Assembly (NCBI GenBank): GCA_030141605.1
Contig: JAQGDQ010002401.1
Location: 30,958-88,488 of the forward strand
Direction of reading: 5' to 3'
Source of the DNA: Tubiluchus corallicola
Taxonomy: Eukaryota > Priapulida > Priapulimorpha > Priapulimorphida > Tubiluchidae
Length of the DNA stretch: 57,531 nt
The notes under the pieces were generated by a model. That model saw only the letters and a list, made by a program, of their open reading frames with translations. It searched no databases and had not been told where the DNA came from. Every line of letters begins with the position of its first letter. Position 1 is the stretch's first letter. A program made the translations under genes and the position numbers. Below are positions 19,594 through 27,735 of the stretch, piece after piece.

Positions 19594-20193
19594 ATGCATA
19601 TACATCAACATCAGTCAGGTTTTTTAAAGAATTTCTCTTACTTTATAGTCTGTAAAAGGGGGAAGAAGGGTTTGGTCATCGATCCTCATCCTTCGACGTT
19701 AAAACTCGTGGAGAAAGCCCTCAAGGAAGGCATATCTGTAACCCACATCGTAAACACCCACACTCACCATGATCATATCGGAGGAAATGACGTAATAAAA
19801 GAGAAAACAGGAGCACTGATATGTATGCATCCGCTAGAATTTGAACGTAAAAGTGCTGATAAGCTTTTAAACGATGGTGATACGATCGAACTGGGGAATT
19901 TAACCGTCCAGGTTATGCACACTCCAGGGCACTCACCCGGCTCTATATGCTTGCTCATTCATGGAAATTTATTCACAGGAGACACCTTATTTGTGGGCGA
20001 TAGCGGTCGCACAGACCTAGATGGAGGAGACAGACCTACCCTTGGAGCTTCAATCAGAAGACTTATGACATTGCCTGACAACACCGTAATTTGGCCAGGA
20101 CACAACTACGGCAAGAAGAAAAGCTCTACCATAAAATGGGAAAAAAGTAATAATGTAAACGCAAAAGAATACGGATTTTACGTTGAGAAATAG
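19594..20193 (+). CDS. Metallo-beta-lactamase-fold hydrolase (glyoxalase II-like)
   Basis: Cytoplasmic zinc hydrolase, possibly a hydroxyacylglutathione-type or persulfide-type thioester hydrolase. 199 residues. The metal motif is NTHTHHDHIGG (HXHXDH), with further ligands at HTPGHSPGS, FTGDTLFVGDSGRTDL (bridging Asp) and WPGHNYG. ATG follows AGGGGAGTAAGTT. No partner gene is adjacent. Confidence 0.88.
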   Translation: MHIHQHQSGFLKNFSYFIVCKRGKKGLVIDPHPSTLKLVEKALKEGISVTHIVNTHTHHDHIGGNDVIKEKTGALICMHPLEFERKSADKLLNDGDTIELGNLTVQVMHTPGHSPGSICLLIHGNLFTGDTLFVGDSGRTDLDGGDRPTLGASIRRLMTLPDNTVIWPGHNYGKKKSSTIKWEKSNNVNAKEYGFYVEK

Positions 20194-20270
20194 AGTTTAC
20201 CCTATACTGCCTTGAAAAAAACAGAAGAACAGATAGGCATTAGACCTTTTGCAAGATAAAGGCAAAAATT

Positions 20271-21686
20271 TTAGGGAAAGGGAGTATTAGATTCAAAAGT
20301 TAGATCCTGGTACTCTGACACCAAATACCTGTCAGAAAGTGAAAATAGATAGTCCAAAATCATAAGTCTGTAAGGGAAGTTGTCATCGATCAGAGCACCT
20401 CTCTGCTCCATCAGACGAACAAATGCCTGATCATTTTTCAAGCGGAGCCCTGTGTTGAATGAGTGTTTTAGAAACGTCTCGGACCTGCCCCGCAACAGAG
20501 TCACAAATTTTTCCAGCCTATTTTCGTCACTAAAACTGTTTAGGGCATCGTTGAGGAAGAAACAGAATCTCTTTATCAGCTCTCTCTGTTTTAGCTCAAA
20601 CCGCAAATTGAGTTGTGATGTGTAAAGGAGATCTTCATACAATTTATGGGCGGTGTTGAGTTGTTTTGCAAGCACCCTAGTATCTTTATCCAAGCTATAG
20701 TCAATGATCCCTTGATAGGTAGGTATCACCCCATTTATATTATTTTGTCGCTGCTCTCCCTCCGCCACCACCTTTATTATAACCATGACTGCTACGGATA
20801 TGGCCAGATTGACGAAACAGCGCTCCACTAGCTTTGGATACTCGTCATACTTATCGAACGCATCTTCAAACTTCTTTATCAGCGGCTCAATGTCACCATA
20901 GTCCCCGCTTGTGCTATCCATCTGACGTGGCAACGCACGAAACATCTTTGATACATCGGTAAAAAAATTCTTTACCAGAGAAGCATCTCCAACCCTCCGC
21001 ATATCTTCCACATCGTGGCACATCTGCGCGACTTCATCAGCATAAGCCACAATAGCGCTCTCCATCATCAAGGGCGCCCTATCCCTAAAGATCGTTTCGA
21101 CACTTTCTGAACGAAACTTGCTCCCATGAAAATCCTTGCCATAGGCACCATAAATCATGGAGTACATTTCCATTTCACCTTCTGTGATGCTGGAATGCTT
21201 CAATATGCCGTCCATGGTACCTATCATTAGATTTAGACCGAAGAAATCGGGCAAATAGTGTTTTTCAAGAAACGACACCACCTTTAGGCTGTGAAAAGAG
21301 TGCCTGTATTTGTTCTCCAAACCATCAAATCTGTCATGGAACAGAAAACTGTACATCAGCCTTTCAGACGTGTGCCCAAACGGAGCATGCCCCAAATCAT
21401 GACCAAGTGCAACAGCTTCCGTTGCGGGCAGGCTGAGGCTCTGTTTCAGGATCCCTCTTTTATTTATGGAGTTCACTATTGATGATGCTATCTGCATCAC
21501 TTCAAAGGAATGGGTGAGTCTTGTCCTGATGTGTTCGCTCAATGTGCTTATTATGGGTATAACTTGAGTCTTAAAGCTCAGCCTTCTAAAGCTCCTGCAA
21601 AAAAGTATTCTGTCCCTATCCCTAGTAAAGTTATCTCTAGTGTCTACGGCAGATGCGGTATCTTCCGCATTGAGCAACCTTTGCAT
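20271..21686 (-). CDS. dgt: dGTP triphosphohydrolase-like HD-domain protein
   Basis: HD phosphohydrolase that cleaves dNTPs to nucleoside and triphosphate. 471 residues. Dgt-type signatures: FTRDRDRILFCRSFRRLSFK at the N-terminus, RTRLTHSFEV (metal His), ALGHDLGHAPFGH (HD pair), and later AYADEVAQMCHDVED. This matches the Dgt group, long form. The gene ends next to the MBL gene on the opposite strand. The IMPACT-family gene is just upstream in the same direction. Confidence 0.88.
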   Translation of the reverse strand: MQRLLNAEDTASAVDTRDNFTRDRDRILFCRSFRRLSFKTQVIPIISTLSEHIRTRLTHSFEVMQIASSIVNSINKRGILKQSLSLPATEAVALGHDLGHAPFGHTSERLMYSFLFHDRFDGLENKYRHSFHSLKVVSFLEKHYLPDFFGLNLMIGTMDGILKHSSITEGEMEMYSMIYGAYGKDFHGSKFRSESVETIFRDRAPLMMESAIVAYADEVAQMCHDVEDMRRVGDASLVKNFFTDVSKMFRALPRQMDSTSGDYGDIEPLIKKFEDAFDKYDEYPKLVERCFVNLAISVAVMVIIKVVAEGEQRQNNINGVIPTYQGIIDYSLDKDTRVLAKQLNTAHKLYEDLLYTSQLNLRFELKQRELIKRFCFFLNDALNSFSDENRLEKFVTLLRGRSETFLKHSFNTGLRLKNDQAFVRLMEQRGALIDDNFPYRLMILDYLFSLSDRYLVSEYQDLTFESNTPFP

Positions 21687-21704
21687 GTTTCACCTGAATT
21701 ACAT

Positions 21705-22295
21705 CTATTTGAAGACAACATTCATAACATAGTCGTGACAAATTTTCAAAAACTCATCAACATTTTCATTTGCAATCTTCACTTCGATTATAACATTCTC
21801 GCTGTAGCTTTCATCGATTACTACACCATTCATCTGTCCCATGATGTATTTAAACTGTTTCAAATCTTTATACAACACTTCCATGAGAAAAACTCTTCCA
21901 TCTATCTTTTGCACACAATCGATATTTGACAGAGCAGAAGCAGTCACGGACGCATACGTTCTGGCAAGGGGTCCAGTTCCAAACTTTATACCGCCAAAAT
22001 ACCTTGTAACAACTACAACCACTTCGCAGATATCCGAATGCATTAGTGCGTTTAGTATCGGTTTTCCTGCGCTGCCGGCAGGTTCGCCGTCATCGCTGGC
22101 ACACACTTTGGTCTCATCTCCTGTCGTTCCGATTTTATACGCCCAACAGTTGTGGCTAGCTCTTTGGTGAAGGCATTTTATCTCTTCTATGAACTTCCGA
22201 GCAGATGCCACGTCTTCTGCATGAGCAATGTGAGTAATAAACTTGCTCTTCCTGATGACGTCAATAAACTCATTTCGCCCCAAAGGTACAAGCAC
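21705..22295 (-). CDS. yigZ: IMPACT/YigZ family protein
   Basis: Conserved bacterial member of the UPF0029/Impact family; the exact role is unsettled, with links to translation. 196 residues. Diagnostic text: HNCWAYKIG, CASDDGEPAGSAGKPIL, and VVVVTRYFGGIKFGTGPLAR, followed by the smaller C-terminal domain. The dgt-like gene starts 19 bases downstream, so the two are probably co-transcribed. Confidence 0.92.
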   Translation of the reverse strand: MLVPLGRNEFIDVIRKSKFITHIAHAEDVASARKFIEEIKCLHQRASHNCWAYKIGTTGDETKVCASDDGEPAGSAGKPILNALMHSDICEVVVVVTRYFGGIKFGTGPLARTYASVTASALSNIDCVQKIDGRVFLMEVLYKDLKQFKYIMGQMNGVVIDESYSENVIIEVKIANENVDEFLKICHDYVMNVVFK

Positions 22296-22353
22296 AATCT
22301 ACCTTCCTCTAAAAAAACTTGGTATCGCAGCGAAACAATGATAGCATAAGTGA

Positions 22354-22734
22354 ATGATAAAGACAGTAGAAATACAGGTGCGCTTCAGCGATCTGGACCC
22401 TTATGGGCATGTGAATAACTCTGTGTATTTTTCATACATGGAGGTTGCAAGGACTAAGTCGTTTAAGCATGAGTTTGACAAGTTTTTTAGCAAGAAGATG
22501 CATTACGTCATACTAAATACGGAGTGTTCCTATAAACTTCCGATCAAAGAAGGAGACGACGTATTTGTGGATGTATGGGTGAGTGAGATCAAAAAGTTGA
22601 GAATAACTTTCTCGTACAAAATACGCAATTCCAAGGGGGATGTATTTGCAACATCATCGACGCAGATGTGTATCCTCGATGGAGAGACAGAAAAGCCTGC
22701 AAAGATCCCAGAAGGAATTTTGAGGAATATCTAA
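22354..22734 (+). CDS. Acyl-CoA thioesterase (4HBT/YbgC-like hotdog fold)
   Basis: Hydrolyses short acyl-CoA thioesters. 126 residues, one hotdog domain. The YbgC-type active-site strand is RFSDLDPYGHVNNSVYFSYM, with the Asp nucleophile/base and the HVNN helix start. The gene stands divergently from yigZ. The usual tol-pal neighbours of ybgC are absent. Confidence 0.88.
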   Translation: MIKTVEIQVRFSDLDPYGHVNNSVYFSYMEVARTKSFKHEFDKFFSKKMHYVILNTECSYKLPIKEGDDVFVDVWVSEIKKLRITFSYKIRNSKGDVFATSSTQMCILDGETEKPAKIPEGILRNI

Positions 22735-22818
22735 GGCGCTTTTTGTATCGTTTCATGGATAGGTAAGGCATTTCAGGGGATATCCTTAATCGAATATCGA
22801 TGTTGTGGGAGATGTTTT

Positions 22819-23658
22819 GTGGGTAAAGTTGGGGTACTTACCGTATTTTTATTGTCAGTTGCCGTCAATTTTGTCATGGGGTGCAGCTCGAGTGATTTCC
22901 CATTTCCCGACAGGGAAGTTAAGGTTTCCGGGAAAGTAACGTCGCAACATTACCACGATTTTCCTGTAGCCGGTGTTGAAGTCAGTATCGAAAACAGCGG
23001 CGGCGTTTGCGAGTCTAGTTTGACAGGTATGCGAGGAGAGTATGCTTTCACCGTTAAAGCCGAAAAGTATGACATCGTGGTTGAGGGTGAAGGTTATGTG
23101 AGATACGTGGACACTTTTAGCTTCAGAGAAGACACCGTGGTTCCGTCGATAGAGATGGTGATAGATACAGACACTCACGGTGAAATTAAAGGGCTGGTGA
23201 GTGATGGGACGAAATACTTGCAAAACGTAGTCATAACAAACAGTGACAGAACTATTTTCAGCGATGAAGACGGTTTTTATACAATTATTCTTCCCTACGG
23301 AGAGCAAGACTTGCTATTCAGCAAGCCGGGATATAAGAGCTACGGTACCAGCCACAAATTGACAGAACAGAGCCAGCCCATATCAGACGATGTGCAGCTA
23401 AATAGGGATGACAAACATCTTTACGAGCTCAGCGGCACAGTGTTGAGTGCAAATGACGCTCCTGTAGCTGATGCAGAAATTGTAATTTATGCCGTCGACA
23501 TCACAATTACAGCAGCTTTTACCGACGATAACGGATTTTATTCATTGGATATAACAAGTGGCGCCTACACTCTCGAAGTGCAGTCCATAGACCACACGAC
23601 AAAGAAGTATGAGATAGAGATAGGTTCAGAGGATCTTGAGTTCAACATTACACTCTAA
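22819..23658 (+). CDS. Lipoprotein with three carboxypeptidase-regulatory-like repeats
   Basis: 279 residues. GTG 22819 follows GGGAG. The signal ends at lipobox VMG-Cys22. The mature part holds three beta-sandwich repeats of the CarboxypepD_reg/DUF4480 kind: about 33-110 (VSGKVTSQHYHDFPVAGVEV), 115-190 (GEIKGLVSDGTKYLQNVVI, DEDGFYTIILPYG) and 195-279 (LSGTVLSANDAPVADAEI, DDNGFYSLDITSG). No enzymatic residues are seen, so it is likely a cell-surface or periplasmic structural module. It is related in repeat type to the larger lipoprotein downstream. Confidence 0.82.
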   Translation: MGKVGVLTVFLLSVAVNFVMGCSSSDFPFPDREVKVSGKVTSQHYHDFPVAGVEVSIENSGGVCESSLTGMRGEYAFTVKAEKYDIVVEGEGYVRYVDTFSFREDTVVPSIEMVIDTDTHGEIKGLVSDGTKYLQNVVITNSDRTIFSDEDGFYTIILPYGEQDLLFSKPGYKSYGTSHKLTEQSQPISDDVQLNRDDKHLYELSGTVLSANDAPVADAEIVIYAVDITITAAFTDDNGFYSLDITSGAYTLEVQSIDHTTKKYEIEIGSEDLEFNITL

Positions 23659-24021
23659 AACGGAAAGAGCCTCTTTGCCTTGGAAGCACATAATGGTTTC
23701 CAACATTTATACATCATCTCAACACACCCCTGTACCGTAACACAATGCACAGATATCTTCATACAACAGAAACAGCACAGTAGAGATACCGAAAGCTGTT
23801 TATCCACCTAGATCAATCATACCCTAGCACCACACAAAACAAAGACCCACACGCATACATACTCATCGGTATGTCAAAATAGACACGGTCTGTTATCTAC
23901 ACTAACAATACATAGTTATATAATTGCATAAAATCATATACTTATTAATGCGATATGTTATAAATATCATATAGACTTTATCTATTGCGAATTGCTGTTC
24001 ATCTGTGCCTGGAGGCTTTGT
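23659..24021. other. AT-rich intergenic stretch between two lipoprotein genes
   Basis: No gene seen in 363 bases. The right half is strongly A+T rich, with the dyad GATAT-ATATC at about 23953-23968. No clear terminator or promoter pair could be assigned. Confidence 0.4.
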
Positions 24022-26430
24022 ATGCGCACTGCAAGAGTGATGTGTCAGTGCTTGTTATTTGCGGTTTTATTCATTTTATTTTCATGCGGCAGTAATAGAG
24101 TAGACAGCGTCAGCAACGCCCACATTTCGGGAGTTCTGCACAACAGTTACGGATATCCTGCAAGCGGAGTTACGATTACTTTAGAGAGTAACGGCACCAC
24201 TTATGCCACAGATATAACGGACACGGACGGCAACTATCGCTTGGAAGTACCTCTTGGCAAGTATGAACTTAAGATCACTGGCAACGGATATCTCTCCAGC
24301 CCAAGAACCATTGATGTCACAGGGGACATCGTGATGTCCACACAGTTTGTCGACGTAAACTCTGCAACACATGGCATAGTCATCGGGCAAATAACCTTAG
24401 ACGGACAGACTGTCGTGGCAAATGCGATTGTTTCAGATGGTGCAAAAACCACCCTCACCAGCTCAACCGGTCTTTATGCCATGACGCTTGAGTATGGTAC
24501 AGCCGACTTATCATTCAGTAAAACGGGGCATGTCGAGATACTGAAAAGGCAGACTCTAAATACAGAAAACCCATACGCCGAGATCGATATAATCTTGCCC
24601 AGAGATGCAGAAAATTACGGTATGGTTTATGGCAATATCTTCATGGAGCTTGATGGAATACAAAATGCAACAGTGCCTTATGCTGAGGTGAGTTTGTACC
24701 ATTTTGGAGAAATAACGAGCACAACGTATGCGGATAAAGATGGTTATTTTAATATAATAGTTCCGTACGGTGAATATCGTTTGGCTGGTAAGTCAGACAC
24801 ACATATTGAGACATACAGCGACGAGTTCATGCTGTCGAGTAGCAACCAGACTGCAAAGCAGGACTGCACACTACAACTTGACACACTCAACCACGGAAGC
24901 ATATATGGCGTAGTCACAGACAGTTTTGGCGTTGCCCTAGGCGAGGTCAGCATCGCATTTGACAAAAATGGCGATCCGTCTGATGAAGTTATTACCGACT
25001 CCAAAGGTAATTTTCATACCATACTTACCCACGGCACCTACCAAGTCATATTTCGGAAATATGGTTTTGAGCAATACTCTCAAAGCATAAGCCTAACAAA
25101 AGAAAATCCTTTTTACCGCATAAATGGGCAAGCAGCATTGAAAGAGAAAGCATCCTACAGTCTTTACGGCAAGGTGACCGATAGTCAAAACAATCCGATT
25201 GCGTCGGCAAAAGTAGAAGCTTATGTAGAAGAAACGCTCATTAGGACAGATACCACGGATAATTCGGGCAACTACTCGTTACAACTGTATAGTGGTAGTT
25301 ATACATTAAGGGGCAGCGCAGACTACTATATGTCATTTAAAGATGATAACTTTGGAATAATTTCGGCAAACGTTGAACTTGACATAGTACTGATGAATAC
25401 TCCAGCAAATCACGACAAAATATCATCAAGCAATAATGATGTCCTTTACCTGGATAGTCACGGGGCTCTATGGGCATGGGGGCACAATACGCATGGAAAT
25501 GTCGGCGACGGCTCTACCTCTTCGGTGTATACACCAAAAAATATATCTGAGCTGTATCCAACCTTAGATGAATTTGTCATGGTCGCAGCTGGAAAAACAC
25601 AATCTTACAGCTTAAACTCAAAAGGCGAACTGTATGGCTGGGGGCTCAATGATTCAGGACAGCTGGGAGATGGCAGCACAATGCAGAGACTATCACCAAC
25701 ACTTCTGGATTTGAGGCATCTTCCCGAAGGGGAAAAGATAGTCCAAGTAGCAAACTCTGCTCACACTGCCCTGGCCGTGACTGATCAGGGGAGTGTTCTT
25801 GCTTGGGGGAATAATTTTGCAGGTCAGTTAGGATTTCCGGGCAATGACCCTGTTTTGGTACCGAAGGTAATCCCGATAATACTTGATGCCGTAGCTGTAG
25901 AGGCAAGCACTCTTTCCACAACGATTCTGACGGGTGATGGCAAGGTATATGCATGGGGAGACAACACTTTTGGACAGCTAGGGGTGGGGGATCACGTCAA
26001 TATCACTCATCACCCCCAACTGGTCGAAGGATTTGACGGAAAGGTAGTAAAGATATCCTCTAAGGGACTTCACGTCTTGGCACTCACGGAATACGGAACC
26101 CTTTACGGCTGGGGGAGCAACTCTGCGGGGCAATTGGACGAAATGTACAGAAACCAGATGCTACCTATAAAACTTGCGGACAACGCAAAAACTATGTATG
26201 CAGGAGATGGAAGTACCTACATAGTCCTAAGCAACAACACCGTACTTATGAAAGGTGACATGGATCAGCAATATAACCTAGCACCTTTAGAGAATGAAGA
26301 CATCATGGTGATCATTGAGGGCAAAGCCATAACGGATAGCGAACAGGTCTATTCGTGGGGGCGTGAATTCATAACGGGAACGGGGGAAAACAGTATAGTA
26401 CCGTTGAACATCACCAACGGATTAAAATGA
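24022..26430 (+). CDS. Large lipoprotein: carboxypeptidase-regulatory-like repeats joined to an RCC1-like beta-propeller
   Basis: About 802 residues from ATG 24022 (GGAGG ten bases upstream). The lipobox is LFS-Cys near residue 22. Residues about 35-470 hold five beta-sandwich repeats with recurring end motifs of the type D-x-D-G-x-Y/F: DTDGNYRLEVPLGKYEL, DKDGYFNIIVPYGEYRL, DNSGNYSLQLYSGSYTL. Residues about 475-800 hold RCC1 repeats: ALWAWGHNTHGNVGDGS, LYGWGLNDSGQLGDGS, VLAWGNNFAGQLG, VYAWGDNTFGQLGVGD, LYGWGSNSAGQLD. That is six or seven blades with the last ones decayed. The fold implies protein or ligand binding outside the cytoplasm. No catalytic site is seen. Confidence 0.85.
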   Translation: MRTARVMCQCLLFAVLFILFSCGSNRVDSVSNAHISGVLHNSYGYPASGVTITLESNGTTYATDITDTDGNYRLEVPLGKYELKITGNGYLSSPRTIDVTGDIVMSTQFVDVNSATHGIVIGQITLDGQTVVANAIVSDGAKTTLTSSTGLYAMTLEYGTADLSFSKTGHVEILKRQTLNTENPYAEIDIILPRDAENYGMVYGNIFMELDGIQNATVPYAEVSLYHFGEITSTTYADKDGYFNIIVPYGEYRLAGKSDTHIETYSDEFMLSSSNQTAKQDCTLQLDTLNHGSIYGVVTDSFGVALGEVSIAFDKNGDPSDEVITDSKGNFHTILTHGTYQVIFRKYGFEQYSQSISLTKENPFYRINGQAALKEKASYSLYGKVTDSQNNPIASAKVEAYVEETLIRTDTTDNSGNYSLQLYSGSYTLRGSADYYMSFKDDNFGIISANVELDIVLMNTPANHDKISSSNNDVLYLDSHGALWAWGHNTHGNVGDGSTSSVYTPKNISELYPTLDEFVMVAAGKTQSYSLNSKGELYGWGLNDSGQLGDGSTMQRLSPTLLDLRHLPEGEKIVQVANSAHTALAVTDQGSVLAWGNNFAGQLGFPGNDPVLVPKVIPIILDAVAVEASTLSTTILTGDGKVYAWGDNTFGQLGVGDHVNITHHPQLVEGFDGKVVKISSKGLHVLALTEYGTLYGWGSNSAGQLDEMYRNQMLPIKLADNAKTMYAGDGSTYIVLSNNTVLMKGDMDQQYNLAPLENEDIMVIIEGKAITDSEQVYSWGREFITGTGENSIVPLNITNGLK

Positions 26431-26696
26431 TGCACCCATACCTACTTAAGATTGGCAAAAGACATCCCCACTTTTCGCCCGCAGCACATTCGAGCTGCAC
26501 CATAAACAACCGGTAGGTAGCTGCTCAGAAAAATGACCGCCAACTGGCAAGCAAATGGAGCACACGCAATTAGTTACATGCAAAAACCACAGCCGCCGCA
26601 ACCCGACGCTTACGAAACCATCATTTATCAAAAAAGTAATAGACTCCGGAAGTAAAACGGATGACGCGAAGATATCGCCCTGGAAATTTTGAGGAG

Positions 26697-26903
26697 TTAA
26701 CGGTTCATTTTATTTTTATTATGCTTCCTTTCATCACTTATGGATTTTAGCCTTGCACCAATGACAAAGGTGACGATGCCTGAAACAACCAACAGCACAA
26801 CAACAACTTTGCCAAATGTAATTCCTTGATAAAAATGTTCCGCAGCCCATTCAAGACGTGTTTGAGATAAAAAGTTATAAAATACAGTGTCTAAAAATAT
26901 CAT
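26697..26903 (-). CDS. Small membrane protein downstream of hybD
   Basis: About 68 residues, not recognised. A soluble N-terminus MIFLDTVFYNFLSQTRLEW is followed by one membrane helix (GKVVVVLLVVSGIVTFVIGA) and a lysine-rich tail. ATG 26903 follows AAAGGT; a longer reading from 26984 overlaps hybD and is less likely. It is the last gene of the hydrogenase operon, 61 bases after hybD. Confidence 0.55.
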   Translation of the reverse strand: MIFLDTVFYNFLSQTRLEWAAEHFYQGITFGKVVVVLLVVSGIVTFVIGARLKSISDERKHNKNKMNR

Positions 26904-26964
26904 TAAATACCTTTGTTTTTGCGAGGTCAATTGCCTCTTTTTTTCTAAATTCCGGTGAAGCTTA

Positions 26965-27465
26965 TCACTGCCTATCCAAAGCAACGACGCTGGCGGTCAA
27001 GCCAAACGAACTTACTTCACTGATCACCATGTCAGCAACCGTTTCAACAGAAGCCAAGCAGCTATCTGTCAGCTCCATTCCAGGCTCCAGAGATCCAGGA
27101 ATAACTCCTATAACCTTCACATACCCAGGACAGATGCCATGCATTTCACACATGAGCAGAACCTCTTGAACGCCAATCTGATGTGGAGAGAGCTTTACAG
27201 GGATTTTGCTGAGCATAACATCATCCTTCGAAAAAACCCTAATATCCCCTTCTACACCCTCAACATCCAGCACGTCAATGATAATAAGGTGAGAAGCTTC
27301 CCCTATCTTGTACGCTGCAGCCATCCCCAGCGTGCCTCCGTCAAACAGCTCCACCTCGGGCGGAAAATCATATATACTCTCGAGAAATCTAACAACGTGC
27401 ACGCCAAACCCCTCGTCAGAACAGAGTAAATTACCAACACCCATCACAATAACTTTTTCTACCAT
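26965..27465 (-). CDS. hybD: Hydrogenase maturation protease (HybD/HyaD family)
   Basis: Endopeptidase that removes the C-terminal tail of the NiFe large subunit after nickel insertion. 166 residues from ATG 27465. Visible: GVGNLLCSDEGFGVHVV with the first metal-binding acidic residue, LFDGGTLGMAA with the second (Asp), and CEMHGICPGYVKVIGVIP with the conserved His. Its expected substrate, hybC, is 271 bases upstream in the same direction and still carries its cleavable tail. Confidence 0.92.
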   Translation of the reverse strand: MVEKVIVMGVGNLLCSDEGFGVHVVRFLESIYDFPPEVELFDGGTLGMAAAYKIGEASHLIIIDVLDVEGVEGDIRVFSKDDVMLSKIPVKLSPHQIGVQEVLLMCEMHGICPGYVKVIGVIPGSLEPGMELTDSCLASVETVADMVISEVSSFGLTASVVALDRQ

Positions 27466-27665
27466 AATCCACTCACACAATAATCACTTTCTGCAAGCAA
27501 CAACACAATCCGCAAGATCACCACCACACATCAAACTTGCAAAGAAGAGGCAGTCCCCCCTAGAAGATAACGCCCAAAAACAGATAGTCAACATAAAAAT
27601 GAAAGTTTACAACGACAATCCATAAATAAACCGTAAATACGCAATGAAGAGGATAACAGTTACGC

Positions 27666-27702
27666 ATCCTTTGGGCAAGGGCAATCTCCTTCCCCAAAGG
27701 AT
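27666..27702 (-). other. Stable hairpin between hybC and hybD
   Basis: Ten-base perfect stem (ATCCTTTGGG with CCCAAAGGAT) around a 17-base loop, 33 bases after the hybC stop, with no T-run after it. It may protect the hybOABC message or reduce hybD expression. Confidence 0.45.
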
Positions 27703-27735
27703 ATACGTGCCAAAATCAATCGATGTCTGAATACA

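Noticed and set aside
26446-26631. 61-codon frame on the minus strand between the RCC1 lipoprotein and the hyb operon
   Set aside because: No start signal and no family-like pattern; the 266-base gap seems to hold no gene.
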